From contig NZ_KB908082.1 in NCBI RefSeq assembly GCF_000382345.1, forward strand, positions 1-64,000: a stretch of DNA of 64,000 nt, in the 5' to 3' direction. Numbering within the stretch: the stretch's first letter is position 1; every line of letters begins with the position of its first letter. Of this stretch, positions 45,247 to 54,461 are shown piece by piece. Under the pieces are notes generated by a model that saw only the letters and a list, made by a program, of their open reading frames with translations, had not been told where the DNA came from and made no database searches. This stretch comes from Massilia niastensis DSM 21313. GTDB lineage: Bacteria; Pseudomonadota; Gammaproteobacteria; Burkholderiales; Burkholderiaceae_D. The translations under genes were made by a program, and so were the position numbers.

Positions 45247-47466
45247 TTACCTGGGCTGCGTTCCGCCCAGGTTCTTCTTGAAGAAGGCCTCGATCATCCC
45301 GTACACGTGGCGCTGGTTGACCTTGCCCGAGATGCCGTGCTTGGCGCCCGGATAGGTCATCAGGTCGAACTGCACGTTGCGCTTGACCAGTTCGTCGATC
45401 AGGCGGGTGGTGTTGGTGAACAGCACGTTATCGTCCGCCATGCCGTGGATCAGCAGCAGCGGCGACTTCAGGCCGTCCAGGTGCGCGAACACGCCGCTGC
45501 GCTTGTACGCTTCCGGATCGCCCTTCGGCGTGCCGCCCACGAACTGCTCGGTGTAGTGGGTGTCGTACAGCGACCAGTCGGTCACCGGCGCCACCGACAC
45601 GCCCATGGCGATCCGGTCCGATGCGGCGGACAGCAGGCGCAGGGTCATGAAGCCGCCATAGCTCCAGCCGAACACGCCGATGCGCCTAGGATCGACGAAG
45701 CTCTGCTTGGCCAGCCAGTCGATGCCGGTCAGCTGGTCGTCGACTTCGTGCTTGCCGAGGCTGTTGTAGATCACGTCGGTGAACTGGCGCTCGCGGCGGC
45801 TCGAGCCGCGGTTATCCAGGCGGAACACCACGAAGCCCTGCTGCGCCATGTACTGGTCGAAGTAATTGCCCCAGGCGCGGGTCACGCGCTGCGAGTGCGG
45901 GCCGCCATAGGTGAACAGGAAGACCGGATAGCGCTTGCTCGCATCGAAGTTGGCCGGCTTGATGATCGAGTAGTGCAGGGTCTGGCCATCGTTCGCCTGC
46001 ATGGTGCCGTACTCGGTCGGCAGGTGGTCCGGCAGGTATTTCGCGTACGGATGCTTCGCGTTCAGCTCGTTCTTTTCCAGCCACTCGACCATCGAACCGT
46101 CGGCGCGGCGGATCGACACCTGCGGCGGGGTGCGCGGATCGGAATAGGTGTCGACGAAGATCTTGCCGTTGCCGGCGAACGAAGCGTCGTGCCAGCCGTC
46201 GCCCTTGGTGATGCGCACCGGCTTGTCGGCGTTGCGGCCGTCCAGCGACAGCGCATAGGTCTGCTTGTCGATGACGGCGTCGCGGTTCGAGGAGACATAG
46301 ACCTTGCCGGCGCTTTCATCCACCGCCAGGACGCTGTCCACGCCCCATTCGCCGCGCGAGATCGGGTGCAGCAGCTTGCCGTCCAGGTCGTACAGGTAGA
46401 GGTGGTTGCGGCCGCTGCGCTCGGAGGCCCAGAGGAAGGCCTTGCGGCTCTTCAGGAAGCGCAGGTCGTTGTGGATGCTGACCCAGGTCTTCGAGGTTTC
46501 GCTGAACAGCGGGCGCTGGGCCAGGGTGGCGACGTCGACGGCCACCAGGTCGAGGCGCTTCTGGTCGCGCGACTGGCGCTGGTAGACCAGGGTTTTCGCA
46601 TCGGCGCTGAAGTCGGCGCGCACCAGGTAGATGTCCTTCTCGGCGCCGAGGTCGACCTTGCGCTGTTCGCCGGTGGCCGGATTGACGACCATCAGGTCGA
46701 TCAGCACGTTCGGATCGCCCGCGGCCGGGTAATGCTGGTCGATCACCTCGGTGCGGTCGGCGAAGATCTCGAAGCGGCGCGCGACCGGCACCGGCGCTTC
46801 GTCATAGCGGCGGTAGGCGATGGCGGAATCGTCCGGCGCCCAGTAGTAGCCGGTATGCTGGTCCATTTCCTCCTGGGCCACGAACTCGGCTTCGCCGTTG
46901 TGCACGGTGCCCTTGCCGTCCGTGGTCAGCTGGCGCTCGGCGCCGCTGGCCAGGTCGATCACCACCAGGTTCTGGTTGCGTACGAAGGACACGTAGCGGC
47001 CCTTCGGCGAGATCTTCGGATCGATCACGTTGCCCGAGGCGACCTTGCGCGCCGCTTCCGGTTTCGCGGCGTCGACCAGGTACAGGTCGCCGCCGATCGG
47101 CACCAGCAGCTGGCGGCCGTCCGGCGACCAGTAATAGTTCAGGATGCCCGACAGGCCCGCGGTGCGGGCGCGTTCGCGGCGGGCCTTTTCCTCGAGCGAC
47201 AGCTCCTCGTTCGGGACCAGGCGCTTGGAGTCGACCAGGCGCTGGGTGGTCTTGTTCCTGGTGTTGTATTCCCACAGGTCGAGCTGGTACTGGTTGTCGT
47301 CGCGGCCGCGCAGGAAGGTCACGCGTTCGCCGTCGGGCGACACGCGCAGGTTGCGCACGCCGGGGCCGGCCAGGGCCGGTTCGCCGTAGATGCGGTCCAG
47401 CGTCAGGCGTTCCGCCGAAGCGGGAGCGGCCGCGAGAGCGGCCAGGAGAAGGAGGAGAGGGCGCAT
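45247..47466 (-). CDS. S9 family prolyl peptidase (dipeptidyl-peptidase IV type)
   Basis: A 739-residue secreted serine peptidase. Signal peptide 1-18 (ending ASA); a beta-propeller domain from about 20 to 480 (DPP-IV N-terminal region, e.g. FVAQEEMDQHTGYYWAPDDSAIAYRRYDE); then the alpha/beta-hydrolase domain with S602 in GWSYGGF, the Asp in LIHGMADDNVLF and the His near the end (AKHGISG). The EE pair in VAQEEMD is the usual anchor for the substrate's amino terminus, so it should release X-Pro dipeptides. Confidence 0.93.
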   Translation of the reverse strand: MRPLLLLLAALAAAPASAERLTLDRIYGEPALAGPGVRNLRVSPDGERVTFLRGRDDNQYQLDLWEYNTRNKTTQRLVDSKRLVPNEELSLEEKARRERARTAGLSGILNYYWSPDGRQLLVPIGGDLYLVDAAKPEAARKVASGNVIDPKISPKGRYVSFVRNQNLVVIDLASGAERQLTTDGKGTVHNGEAEFVAQEEMDQHTGYYWAPDDSAIAYRRYDEAPVPVARRFEIFADRTEVIDQHYPAAGDPNVLIDLMVVNPATGEQRKVDLGAEKDIYLVRADFSADAKTLVYQRQSRDQKRLDLVAVDVATLAQRPLFSETSKTWVSIHNDLRFLKSRKAFLWASERSGRNHLYLYDLDGKLLHPISRGEWGVDSVLAVDESAGKVYVSSNRDAVIDKQTYALSLDGRNADKPVRITKGDGWHDASFAGNGKIFVDTYSDPRTPPQVSIRRADGSMVEWLEKNELNAKHPYAKYLPDHLPTEYGTMQANDGQTLHYSIIKPANFDASKRYPVFLFTYGGPHSQRVTRAWGNYFDQYMAQQGFVVFRLDNRGSSRRERQFTDVIYNSLGKHEVDDQLTGIDWLAKQSFVDPRRIGVFGWSYGGFMTLRLLSAASDRIAMGVSVAPVTDWSLYDTHYTEQFVGGTPKGDPEAYKRSGVFAHLDGLKSPLLLIHGMADDNVLFTNTTRLIDELVKRNVQFDLMTYPGAKHGISGKVNQRHVYGMIEAFFKKNLGGTQPR

Positions 47467-47598
47467 GTGTGTCTCTGGGATCTAGTTAATCTACTGCAAC
47501 GGGCGAGACGATACCAGAGTCGGGGATTCGCTGCTGTAAATATGTATAGTCAACTGGCGCCGGTCCGTCATCGGCGCCACTGGCGGGCGCCGCGCAGC

Positions 47599-49002
47599 CT
47601 AGTGCGCGGCAGCGTCCCGCATCCGTTGCCGCGCCAGCTTCTCGAACGCCCAGGTCAGCAGCACCGCGGCCACCGTCAGGCCCATCACCAGCCCGATCCA
47701 GAAGCCGGTCGCCTCCATCGGCACGGCCGGCGCCCACGGGAACCATTGCGGCGCCAGGCCGAGCACGCAGCCGACCGGCAGCGACACGCCCCAGAACGCC
47801 ACCAGCTGGATGATCATCGGCGGGCGGGTGACGTGGTAGCCGCGGATCGCCGAGGCGGTCGCGACCTGGGTGGCGTCGGACAGCTGGAACAGGGCGGCGA
47901 ACAGCAGCAGGTGGGCGGTGGCGGCCTGCACCGCCGGATCCGAGGTATAGGCGGCCGCGATCTCCCAGCGGAACACCGCGATGCACAGGGCCGACAGGGC
48001 GCCGAAGGCGACCGACATGCCGACCCCGACCCAGCCCACGAAGCGGGCGCGCTGCGGATTGCCTTCGCCCATGGCCTGGCCGACCCGGGTCAGCATGCCG
48101 ATCGCAAAGCTCAGCGGCACCATGAACACCAGCGAGGCGAAGTTCAGCGCCACCTGGTGCGAGGACACCTGGACCACGCCGAAGCGCGCCACGAGCAGGC
48201 TGATCAGGCCGAAGGCGCTGACCTCGGCGAAATAGGTGACGCCGATCGGCAGGCCCAGCTTCAGGAGGCCCTGGATGCTCCTGCCCTGCGGGCCTTCCCA
48301 GCGGTCGAAGGGGTAGGTCATGCGGTAGGCCGGGGCGATCCGGATCCACCAGACCATGGCTCCCAGCATCAGCCACATGCCGCTGGCGGTCGAGACCGCG
48401 CAGCCGACCGCCCCGAGCTGCGGAAAGCCGAGCTTGCCGAACACCAGCAGCCAGTTCATCAGCACGTTGTAGACCAGGCCGCCGACCGCGATCCACATGA
48501 TCGGCATGGTCTGGTTGATGCTGGTCGTGTAGCCGTACAGCGCGCGGTAGCAGGCGAAGGCCGGCATGCCGACGCTGATCGCGTGTAGGAACAGCGCGGC
48601 GCGGTCCGCCACCGCCTGGTCGAGGCCGACATGGTCGAACAGCAGGGTGCACAGGTTGGCGAACAGGCAGGCCACCAGGCCGACCAGCACGCCCTTCCAC
48701 ATGGCCTGGCGCACCGAATGCGGCACCTGGTCGTGGCGCGCCGCGCCGATCTCGTGGGCGACCACGGTATTAATCGCCATCATGGTGCCCATCACGGTCA
48801 CCAGCACGATGGACCACACCGAGGTGCCGAGCGACACCGCGGCCAGCTCCTCGGCGCTGACGTGGCCGGTCATGGCGACATCGGCCACGCCCATGCCGAC
48901 CGTGGCCAGCTGGCCGACCAGCATCGGCCAGGACAGGCGCCACAGGGTGGCGATCTCGGCGCGGACGGGAGACTGGGCAGTGACGGGTAGCGTGGCGGAC
49001 AT
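47599..49002 (-). CDS. MATE family multidrug efflux transporter
   Basis: A 467-residue inner-membrane protein with 12 predicted helices. MATE features are the N-terminal LSWPMLVGQLATVGMGVADVAMTGHVSAEELAAVSLGTSVW and the mid-protein GLPIGVTYFAEVSAFGLISLLVARFG. It resembles NorM, which exports cationic drugs in exchange for Na+ or H+. Divergent from cbpA with a 138-base spacer. Confidence 0.93.
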   Translation of the reverse strand: MSATLPVTAQSPVRAEIATLWRLSWPMLVGQLATVGMGVADVAMTGHVSAEELAAVSLGTSVWSIVLVTVMGTMMAINTVVAHEIGAARHDQVPHSVRQAMWKGVLVGLVACLFANLCTLLFDHVGLDQAVADRAALFLHAISVGMPAFACYRALYGYTTSINQTMPIMWIAVGGLVYNVLMNWLLVFGKLGFPQLGAVGCAVSTASGMWLMLGAMVWWIRIAPAYRMTYPFDRWEGPQGRSIQGLLKLGLPIGVTYFAEVSAFGLISLLVARFGVVQVSSHQVALNFASLVFMVPLSFAIGMLTRVGQAMGEGNPQRARFVGWVGVGMSVAFGALSALCIAVFRWEIAAAYTSDPAVQAATAHLLLFAALFQLSDATQVATASAIRGYHVTRPPMIIQLVAFWGVSLPVGCVLGLAPQWFPWAPAVPMEATGFWIGLVMGLTVAAVLLTWAFEKLARQRMRDAAAH

Positions 49003-49140
49003 GGCAAGGCTGTAAAACGGGAAACCCCGGATTCTACTGGCTATTTGCCGCGACCGGGCGCCGTTCCGGATGAGGAAACCGTGCGCTGCCCCGCCGCCGC
49101 GCGCGCTACGATGGACACACCATCCGATCCGGAGTCTGCC

Positions 49141-50055
49141 GTGGAATACAAGGACTACTACCAGACCCTCGGCGTCGAGCGCAACGCATCGGCCGACGAC
49201 ATCAAGAAGGCCTACCGCAAGCTGGTGCGCAAGTACCATCCCGATGTCAGCAAGCTCGCCGACGCCGACCACAAGACCAAGGAACTCAACGAGGCCTACG
49301 ACGTGCTGGGCGACCCCGAGAAGCGCGCCGCCTACGACCAGCTCGGCCGCGGCCACCACGCCGGCGAGCAGTTCCGTCCGCCGCCCGACTGGAGCCAGCA
49401 GTTCGATTTCGGCGGCGGCGGCGCCGACGACCTGTTCGCCGACCTGTTCGCCCACGTGGGACGCGGCCACCGGGCGCGCCGCGGCGGCGGCTTCCAGATG
49501 CGCGGCGAGGACATCCACGCCTCCATCGGCATCGACCTGCGCGACGCCTACCATGGCGGCAGCCGCAAGGTCAGCCTGCGGATACCCCGCCACGATGCGC
49601 ATGGGCGCGCCACGATGCAGGAAAAGACGCTCCACGTGACGATCCCGAAAGGGGTGACGCCCGGCCAGCAGCTGCGCCTGGCGGGGCAGGGCCAGCACGG
49701 CATCGGCGGCGGCGCGGCCGGCGACCTGTACCTGGAAATCCAGTTCAATCCCGATCCGCGCTACCGGGTCGAAGGCGTGCAGGTCTACCAGAACCTGCCG
49801 GTGGCGCCGTGGGAGGCGGCGCTGGGCGCCAGCATCTCGGTGCCGACGCCGTCCGGCGCGGTCGAAGTGTCGATTCCTCCCGGCTCGCAAGGCGGACGCA
49901 AGCTGCGCCTGAAGGGACGCGGCATTCCGGCCAAACAGCCGGGCGACCTCTACCTGGTCCTGGAGATCGTGCTGCCGCCCGCCGACAATGCCCGGGCGCG
50001 CGAGCTGTACCAGGCCATGGCGCGCGACCTGGCCTTCAACCCGCGCACTCCGTAA
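49141..50055 (+). CDS. cbpA: DnaJ-like co-chaperone CbpA
   Basis: A 304-residue type II J-protein. J domain 3-70 with the HPD motif H33-P34-D35; a Gly-rich linker (GGGGADDLFADLF); then two C-terminal peptide-binding domains (IDLRDAYHGGSRKVSLRIP; KGVTPGQQLRLAGQGQHG; VQVYQNLPVAPWEAALG). No zinc-finger domain, so CbpA rather than DnaJ. It stimulates DnaK. Start GTG 49141 has CGGAG upstream. No cbpM regulator gene follows. Confidence 0.92.
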   Translation: MEYKDYYQTLGVERNASADDIKKAYRKLVRKYHPDVSKLADADHKTKELNEAYDVLGDPEKRAAYDQLGRGHHAGEQFRPPPDWSQQFDFGGGGADDLFADLFAHVGRGHRARRGGGFQMRGEDIHASIGIDLRDAYHGGSRKVSLRIPRHDAHGRATMQEKTLHVTIPKGVTPGQQLRLAGQGQHGIGGGAAGDLYLEIQFNPDPRYRVEGVQVYQNLPVAPWEAALGASISVPTPSGAVEVSIPPGSQGGRKLRLKGRGIPAKQPGDLYLVLEIVLPPADNARARELYQAMARDLAFNPRTP

Positions 50056-50157
50056 GGCGCAGGAGCGCTTCCCAGCGCCAGCCATCCTTTGCGCCACCGC
50101 AAGACCTGCCGCGCCGATCTGCACGATGTTAAGACAGTCAGCACGGGAGGAGCAGCA

Positions 50158-51996
50158 ATGGAAGAGCTATTGCCCTACTACGAGCGCGAACTGGTCTACC
50201 TGAACACGGTGGGCCGCGAACTGGCCCGGCACTATCCGAAGCTGGCGGCGGAACTGGGGCTGGGCGCGGAGGGCGGCGAAGACCCGCATGTGCGGCGGCT
50301 GATCCAGGCGTGCGCGCTGCTCAACGCCCGCACCGCGAAGAAGCTCGACGACGACTATCCCGAGCTGACCGAGGCGCTGCTCGGCAGCCTGTACCCGCAT
50401 TTCCTGCACGGCATCCCTTCCTGTTCGATCGCGCGCGTGGATCCCGGCGGCGACCCCGGCGCGCGCAGCCTGAAGCCGGAGCAGGTGCAGGTGGTCCCGC
50501 GCGGGACCGAGATGATGTCGCTGAACGCGAAGGGGCCGCCGTGCCGCTTCCGCACCACGAGCGCGCTGGCGCTCGCCCCGCTGGCGGTCACGCGGGCCTG
50601 CTTCGATCCGGTGGCGCATGCCCCGCCCGGCGTGCGCCTGCCGCCGCGGGCCGGCAGCCGCATCAGCGTGACCGTGGACAGCGCGATGCCGGCGCGCATG
50701 CTGCACCAGCTGGGCCTGCCGCGCCTGCGCCTGTACGTCGACGGCGACAGCCTGCTGTGCGCCGCGCTGCTCGACTGCCTGTTCCTGCAGGTGGCCGACA
50801 CCTGGCTCGAGGCCGAGGCCGGGCAGCCGTGGCGGCGCCTGGACCGTCTTCCGCTGTCCCTGGGCGGGCTGGAGCCGGATGAAGCGCTGGCGCCCTGCCA
50901 TCCGCACGAGCACCCGGCCTACCGCCTGCTGAGCGAGTATTTCGCGTTCCCGGACAAATTCCATTTCATCGACATCGACCTGGCCCAACTGGCCGCGGCG
51001 CTGCCGGCGGGCGCGCACCGCTTCACCCTGCATTTCATCCTCACCGGCATGCATGCCGATGCCGGCCAGGCGCGCATCCTCAAGGCGCTCTCCGGCGCCA
51101 ACCTCGCGCCCGGCTGCGCGCCGGTGGTGAACCTGTTCGGGCATCCGGCCAGTCCGGTGCGCATCACGCAGCGCGCCAGCATGTACGACGTCGTTCCCGG
51201 CAAGCACGAGGAAGGCATCGAGGTCTACAGCATCGACAGCGTGCACGTGCTCAGGTCCGTCGACGGCAGGGCGTCCAGCATCGAGTACCGCCCCTATTAC
51301 GGCCTGCGCCACGGGGAGGGCGGGGGACCCGGCCGGCGCTACTGGTTCGCGCGCAGGGACGAACGCGGCGACCGGCGCCACCGCATGAAGATCGCCTTCA
51401 CCGACGACGAGCTGTCGCTGGCCGGCGACGAGGCCTGCGTCGCGTCGATCGGGCTGACCTGCAGCAACGGACTGCATGCCTGCGCGCTCAAGCATGGCGC
51501 ACCCGGCGGCGACCTGACGACCGAGACCGCCACCAACGGCCTGCCGATCCGGCTCCTGCGCCGGCCGTCGGCGCCGCTGCGCTTTTCCCAGCGCGGCGGC
51601 GCCCACTGGCGCCTGGTGACGCAGCTGGCGCTGAACCAGCGCTCGCTGGCCGACCTCGACGCCTTCCGCGAAACCCTGGCGCTCTACGACCCGGCGCGCT
51701 CGGCCGCGTCGCAGCGCCAGATCGCCGGCGTCACCGCCCTGGCCGCCAGGCCGGCCACCGCATGGCTGCGCAACCGCTACGGCGCCAGCCTGGTGCATGG
51801 CGTGGAGCTCAGGATGACGGTGGATGAGGACGCCTTCGCCGGCAGCAGCCTGGCCGTGTTCGCGCAGGTGGTCAGCCGCTTCTTCGGCCTGTACGTGCAC
51901 CTGAACAGCTTCACCCGGCTGGTGCTGGTGTCGGGCCAGGGCGACAAGGAGTTGCTGCGATGCGAGCCCCGCAACGGCAGCCTGGCGCTGGTGTGA
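50158..51996 (+). CDS. tssF: Type VI secretion baseplate subunit TssF
   Basis: A 612-residue protein of normal TssF length, beginning with the family opener MEELLPYYERELVYLNTVGRELARHYP and continuing with DDDYPELTEALLGSLYPHFL and the late VHLNSFTRLVL. TssF forms the wedge of the T6SS baseplate with TssG and TssE. GGGAGGA precedes the ATG. tssG overlaps it by 37 bases. None of the other T6SS genes is in the window. Confidence 0.93.
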   Translation: MEELLPYYERELVYLNTVGRELARHYPKLAAELGLGAEGGEDPHVRRLIQACALLNARTAKKLDDDYPELTEALLGSLYPHFLHGIPSCSIARVDPGGDPGARSLKPEQVQVVPRGTEMMSLNAKGPPCRFRTTSALALAPLAVTRACFDPVAHAPPGVRLPPRAGSRISVTVDSAMPARMLHQLGLPRLRLYVDGDSLLCAALLDCLFLQVADTWLEAEAGQPWRRLDRLPLSLGGLEPDEALAPCHPHEHPAYRLLSEYFAFPDKFHFIDIDLAQLAAALPAGAHRFTLHFILTGMHADAGQARILKALSGANLAPGCAPVVNLFGHPASPVRITQRASMYDVVPGKHEEGIEVYSIDSVHVLRSVDGRASSIEYRPYYGLRHGEGGGPGRRYWFARRDERGDRRHRMKIAFTDDELSLAGDEACVASIGLTCSNGLHACALKHGAPGGDLTTETATNGLPIRLLRRPSAPLRFSQRGGAHWRLVTQLALNQRSLADLDAFRETLALYDPARSAASQRQIAGVTALAARPATAWLRNRYGASLVHGVELRMTVDEDAFAGSSLAVFAQVVSRFFGLYVHLNSFTRLVLVSGQGDKELLRCEPRNGSLALV

Positions 51997-52964
51997 TCGC
52001 GGATCTGCTGCGCGCGCCCCAGCGCTACGAATTCTTCCAGGCCGTGCACCTGCTGGTGCGCTGGCTCGGCCGCCAGGGCGTCGCACCCGAGCGCGCCTTG
52101 GGCGGCGCCATCCGTTTCCGCAACAGCCTGGCGCTGGGCTTTCCCGCGAGCGAGCTGGCAGACATCGTGCCCATCCCGGGGACGGAAGCGGATGGGCTGG
52201 CCGGGTTCGAGGTCCAGCCATTGCTGATGGGGCTGCTCGGCGTGAGCGGCGCCTTGCCGCTGCACTACACCGAACGGATTGCCGCCTGGCTGGCCGAGAC
52301 CGGGGACGAGGGGCCACGCGCCTTCCTCGACATGTTCTCGAGCCGCCAGCTGGCCCTGTTCTACCGCGCCTGGAGCAAGTACCGCGTGCGCCTGCCCGCG
52401 GAGGACGGCCAGGACCGCCTGCTGCCGCTGCTGCTGGCGATCGCCGGCGTCAGCACCGGCGACGCCGGCGCCCCCGCGCCGGCCTGCCTGGCGCGCTACG
52501 CCGCGCAGCTGGGCAGCCGCGTCGTGCCCGGGCACATGGTGGCCGGCGTGCTGGCCGCCTACTTCGGCATTCCCGTGGCCGTCGAGCAGTTCACGGGGCG
52601 CTGGGATGTGCTCGCGCCGGAACAGCGCACGCGCCTGGCGCTGGGCAATTGTGTGCTGGGCGAGGGCGCCACCGTGGGCGCGCGCCTGCTGCGGCCGGAG
52701 CTGGGCATCCGAATCCGGCTGGGCCCGCTCGGCAGCCGGGACGTCGAACGCTTCCTGCCGGGCGCGGACGGCGCGCGCGCGCTGGCGGCCCTGCTCGGCC
52801 GGTTCGCGCTCGACCTGCCCTGCCGCGAATTGCAGCTGGTGCTGCGGTGCGACGACGTCGACGGCGTCAGCCTCGACGGGACGGCGCGCCTGGGCTGGGA
52901 CGGGTTTCTCTGCACCCGGGCCAACCGGCGCGACCGCGACGATGTCTGCTACCTGCTCGGCTGA
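51960..52964 (+). CDS. tssG: Type VI secretion baseplate subunit TssG
   Basis: A 334-residue TssG: YEFFQAVHLLVRWLG near residue 23, then GFEVQPLLMGLLGVSGALPLHYTERIA and FLDMFSSRQLALFYRAWSKYR, all family hallmarks; the C-terminal half is the Ig-like wedge region. The ATG at 51960 lies within tssF, implying translational coupling. The operon seems to end here: a PfpI-type gene with its own ribosome-binding site follows after 92 bases. Confidence 0.92.
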   Translation: MRAPQRQPGAGVIADLLRAPQRYEFFQAVHLLVRWLGRQGVAPERALGGAIRFRNSLALGFPASELADIVPIPGTEADGLAGFEVQPLLMGLLGVSGALPLHYTERIAAWLAETGDEGPRAFLDMFSSRQLALFYRAWSKYRVRLPAEDGQDRLLPLLLAIAGVSTGDAGAPAPACLARYAAQLGSRVVPGHMVAGVLAAYFGIPVAVEQFTGRWDVLAPEQRTRLALGNCVLGEGATVGARLLRPELGIRIRLGPLGSRDVERFLPGADGARALAALLGRFALDLPCRELQLVLRCDDVDGVSLDGTARLGWDGFLCTRANRRDRDDVCYLLG

Positions 52965-53056
52965 CCGGCCGCGCCAGGCTGGCCATGCGCGCGCCGTGCC
53001 TCAGGCGGCAGTCCTACAATCGATCTGGACAAACCAGGTCGACTCGAGGAGGTCAT

Positions 53057-53650
53057 ATGGAACAGGTCAGTGGTCGGGCATTGGAAGGCGTGCGCGTGGC
53101 GGTGCTGATGACCGATGGTGTGGAGCAAGTGGAATACACGGGGCCGCGCGGCTTCCTCGAGCAGCAGGGGGCGAAGGTGACGCTCGTGTCTCCGAAGCGG
53201 GCTGGCGAGGAAGTCCAGGGCGTCAACCACGGCACGCCGGGTGACAGGTTCAGGGTCGAGATGAACGTGAGCGATGCGCGGCCAAACGATTTCGCTGCGC
53301 TGGTGCTGCCGGGCGGCGAGACCAATCCCGCCCAGCTACGCAAGAGCAGGGAAGCGATCGAGTTCATCAAGGCATTCGGCGACGAGGACAAGCCGATCGC
53401 GGCCATCTGCCACGGACCCCTGACCCTGATCGACGCCGGCATCGCCGAGTCGAAACATATGACGAGCTGGCCGGGCGCGAAGGACGAGCTGTGCAACGCG
53501 GGTGCGGAATGGACGGATGAGGAAGTCGTCGTCGATGGCAAGCTCATCACGAGTCGCAAGCCGGACGATATTCCAGCCTTTAACAATGCACTGCTGCAGG
53601 AACTGCTGGCGATCGAGGGAGTCGGGAGCGATCCGGGACCGACGTCCTGA
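53057..53650 (+). CDS. PfpI/DJ-1 family type 1 glutamine amidotransferase-like protein
   Basis: A 197-residue DJ-1/PfpI protein with nucleophile Cys118 in AAICHGPLTLIDAG and the preceding ALVLPGGETNPAQLRKS. Members act as deglycases, chaperones or general-stress proteins; the closest pattern (YhbO-like) is linked to resistance to glyoxal and other stresses. GAGGAGG precedes the ATG. Confidence 0.9.
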   Translation: MEQVSGRALEGVRVAVLMTDGVEQVEYTGPRGFLEQQGAKVTLVSPKRAGEEVQGVNHGTPGDRFRVEMNVSDARPNDFAALVLPGGETNPAQLRKSREAIEFIKAFGDEDKPIAAICHGPLTLIDAGIAESKHMTSWPGAKDELCNAGAEWTDEEVVVDGKLITSRKPDDIPAFNNALLQELLAIEGVGSDPGPTS

Positions 53651-53660
53651 GATCGTCGGC

Positions 53661-53686
53661 GGGCAGCCCGGCATGCCGGGCCGCCC
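53661..53686. terminator. Hairpin between convergent PfpI and mntP genes
   Basis: GGGCAGCCCGGC (53661-53672) and GCCGGGCCGCCC (53675-53686) form a 12-bp stem with one mismatch around AT. It lacks a strong T-run, so terminator function is probable but not certain. Confidence 0.55.
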
Positions 53687-53693
53687 ATTCTGC

Positions 53694-54251
53694 TCAGTGC
53701 AGGTGCTCCCACAGGGTCAGGCAGCCGACCGCGATCAGGACCAGTCCGCCGAAAATCTCGGCGCGCTTGCCGACCACCGCGCCGATGCGGCGTCCGATCA
53801 GCAGGCCCAGCGTGACCATCGACAGGGTGGCGATGCCGATCGCGACCGCGGGCGCGACGATGCTCGAATCCGCGAAGGCCAGGCCGACGCCGACCACCAG
53901 CGCATCGATGCTGGTGGCAAAGCCCGTCAGCACCAGCAGCCAGAACGGCCGCTTCGCGATTTCCTCGGTGTCGTCGGGTGCGCCGCTGCCTTCGATGATC
54001 ATGCGGATGCCCAGGCCACCCAGCAGGACGAAAGCGATCCAGTGATCCCAGTCCGCCACATACGAGGCGGCCATGCTGCCGAGCGCCCAGCCGATGACCG
54101 GCGTGATGCCTTCGATCAGGCCGAACAGCAGGCCGATGCGCAGGGCTTCAGGCAGGGGAACATGGTTGCGCCGGGCGCCCATCCCGATCGCGACAGCGAA
54201 CGCGTCGGTGGACATGGCGAGGGCGAGGATGATGATGGCGGTGAGAGTCAT
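53694..54251 (-). CDS. mntP: Manganese efflux pump MntP
   Basis: A 185-residue membrane protein with six helices in two DUF204 repeats; each carries the acidic signature: ALAMSTDAFAVAIGMGA (about 10-26) and GFATSIDALVVGVGLAF (about 114-130). It exports Mn2+. A yybP-ykoY leader upstream gives direct support for manganese control. Confidence 0.93.
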   Translation of the reverse strand: MTLTAIIILALAMSTDAFAVAIGMGARRNHVPLPEALRIGLLFGLIEGITPVIGWALGSMAASYVADWDHWIAFVLLGGLGIRMIIEGSGAPDDTEEIAKRPFWLLVLTGFATSIDALVVGVGLAFADSSIVAPAVAIGIATLSMVTLGLLIGRRIGAVVGKRAEIFGGLVLIAVGCLTLWEHLH

Positions 54252-54424
54252 GGTGGCTTTCCGATCGGGCACGAACAAAGGCATGCCGCGCGGCCCGATC
54301 GTCGCGCAAACATGCCAATGGTCTTGCCAACCAGAAGGCTTTCGCACCATGGCGTAGAACGCCAAGTATGTTGATGCGAAAACTTCCATAACGGAAGCAG
54401 GCTACTCCCCAAGGGCGCCGTTAT
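54252..54424 (-). ncRNA. yybP-ykoY manganese riboswitch of mntP
   Basis: The mntP leader holds the conserved CTTGGGGAGTAGCC (GGGGAGTAG at 54402-54410 on the minus strand) and the opposite-side ACTTGGCGTTCTACGCC with GGTGCGAAAGCC, as in yebN/mntP leaders of Proteobacteria. Nearer the gene, GCCCGATCG (54293-54301) and CGATCGGGC (54262-54270) form a perfect 9-bp helix whose foot adjoins the GGA of the ribosome-binding site, so Mn2+ probably controls translation start. Confidence 0.85.
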
Positions 54425-54461
54425 GTTACCTCAGCATTTCTTGCCAGGCAAGAATAGCGGC

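Noticed and set aside
50158..52964. A complete type VI secretion cluster
   Set aside because: Only tssF and tssG are present; flanking genes are cbpA and a PfpI protein.
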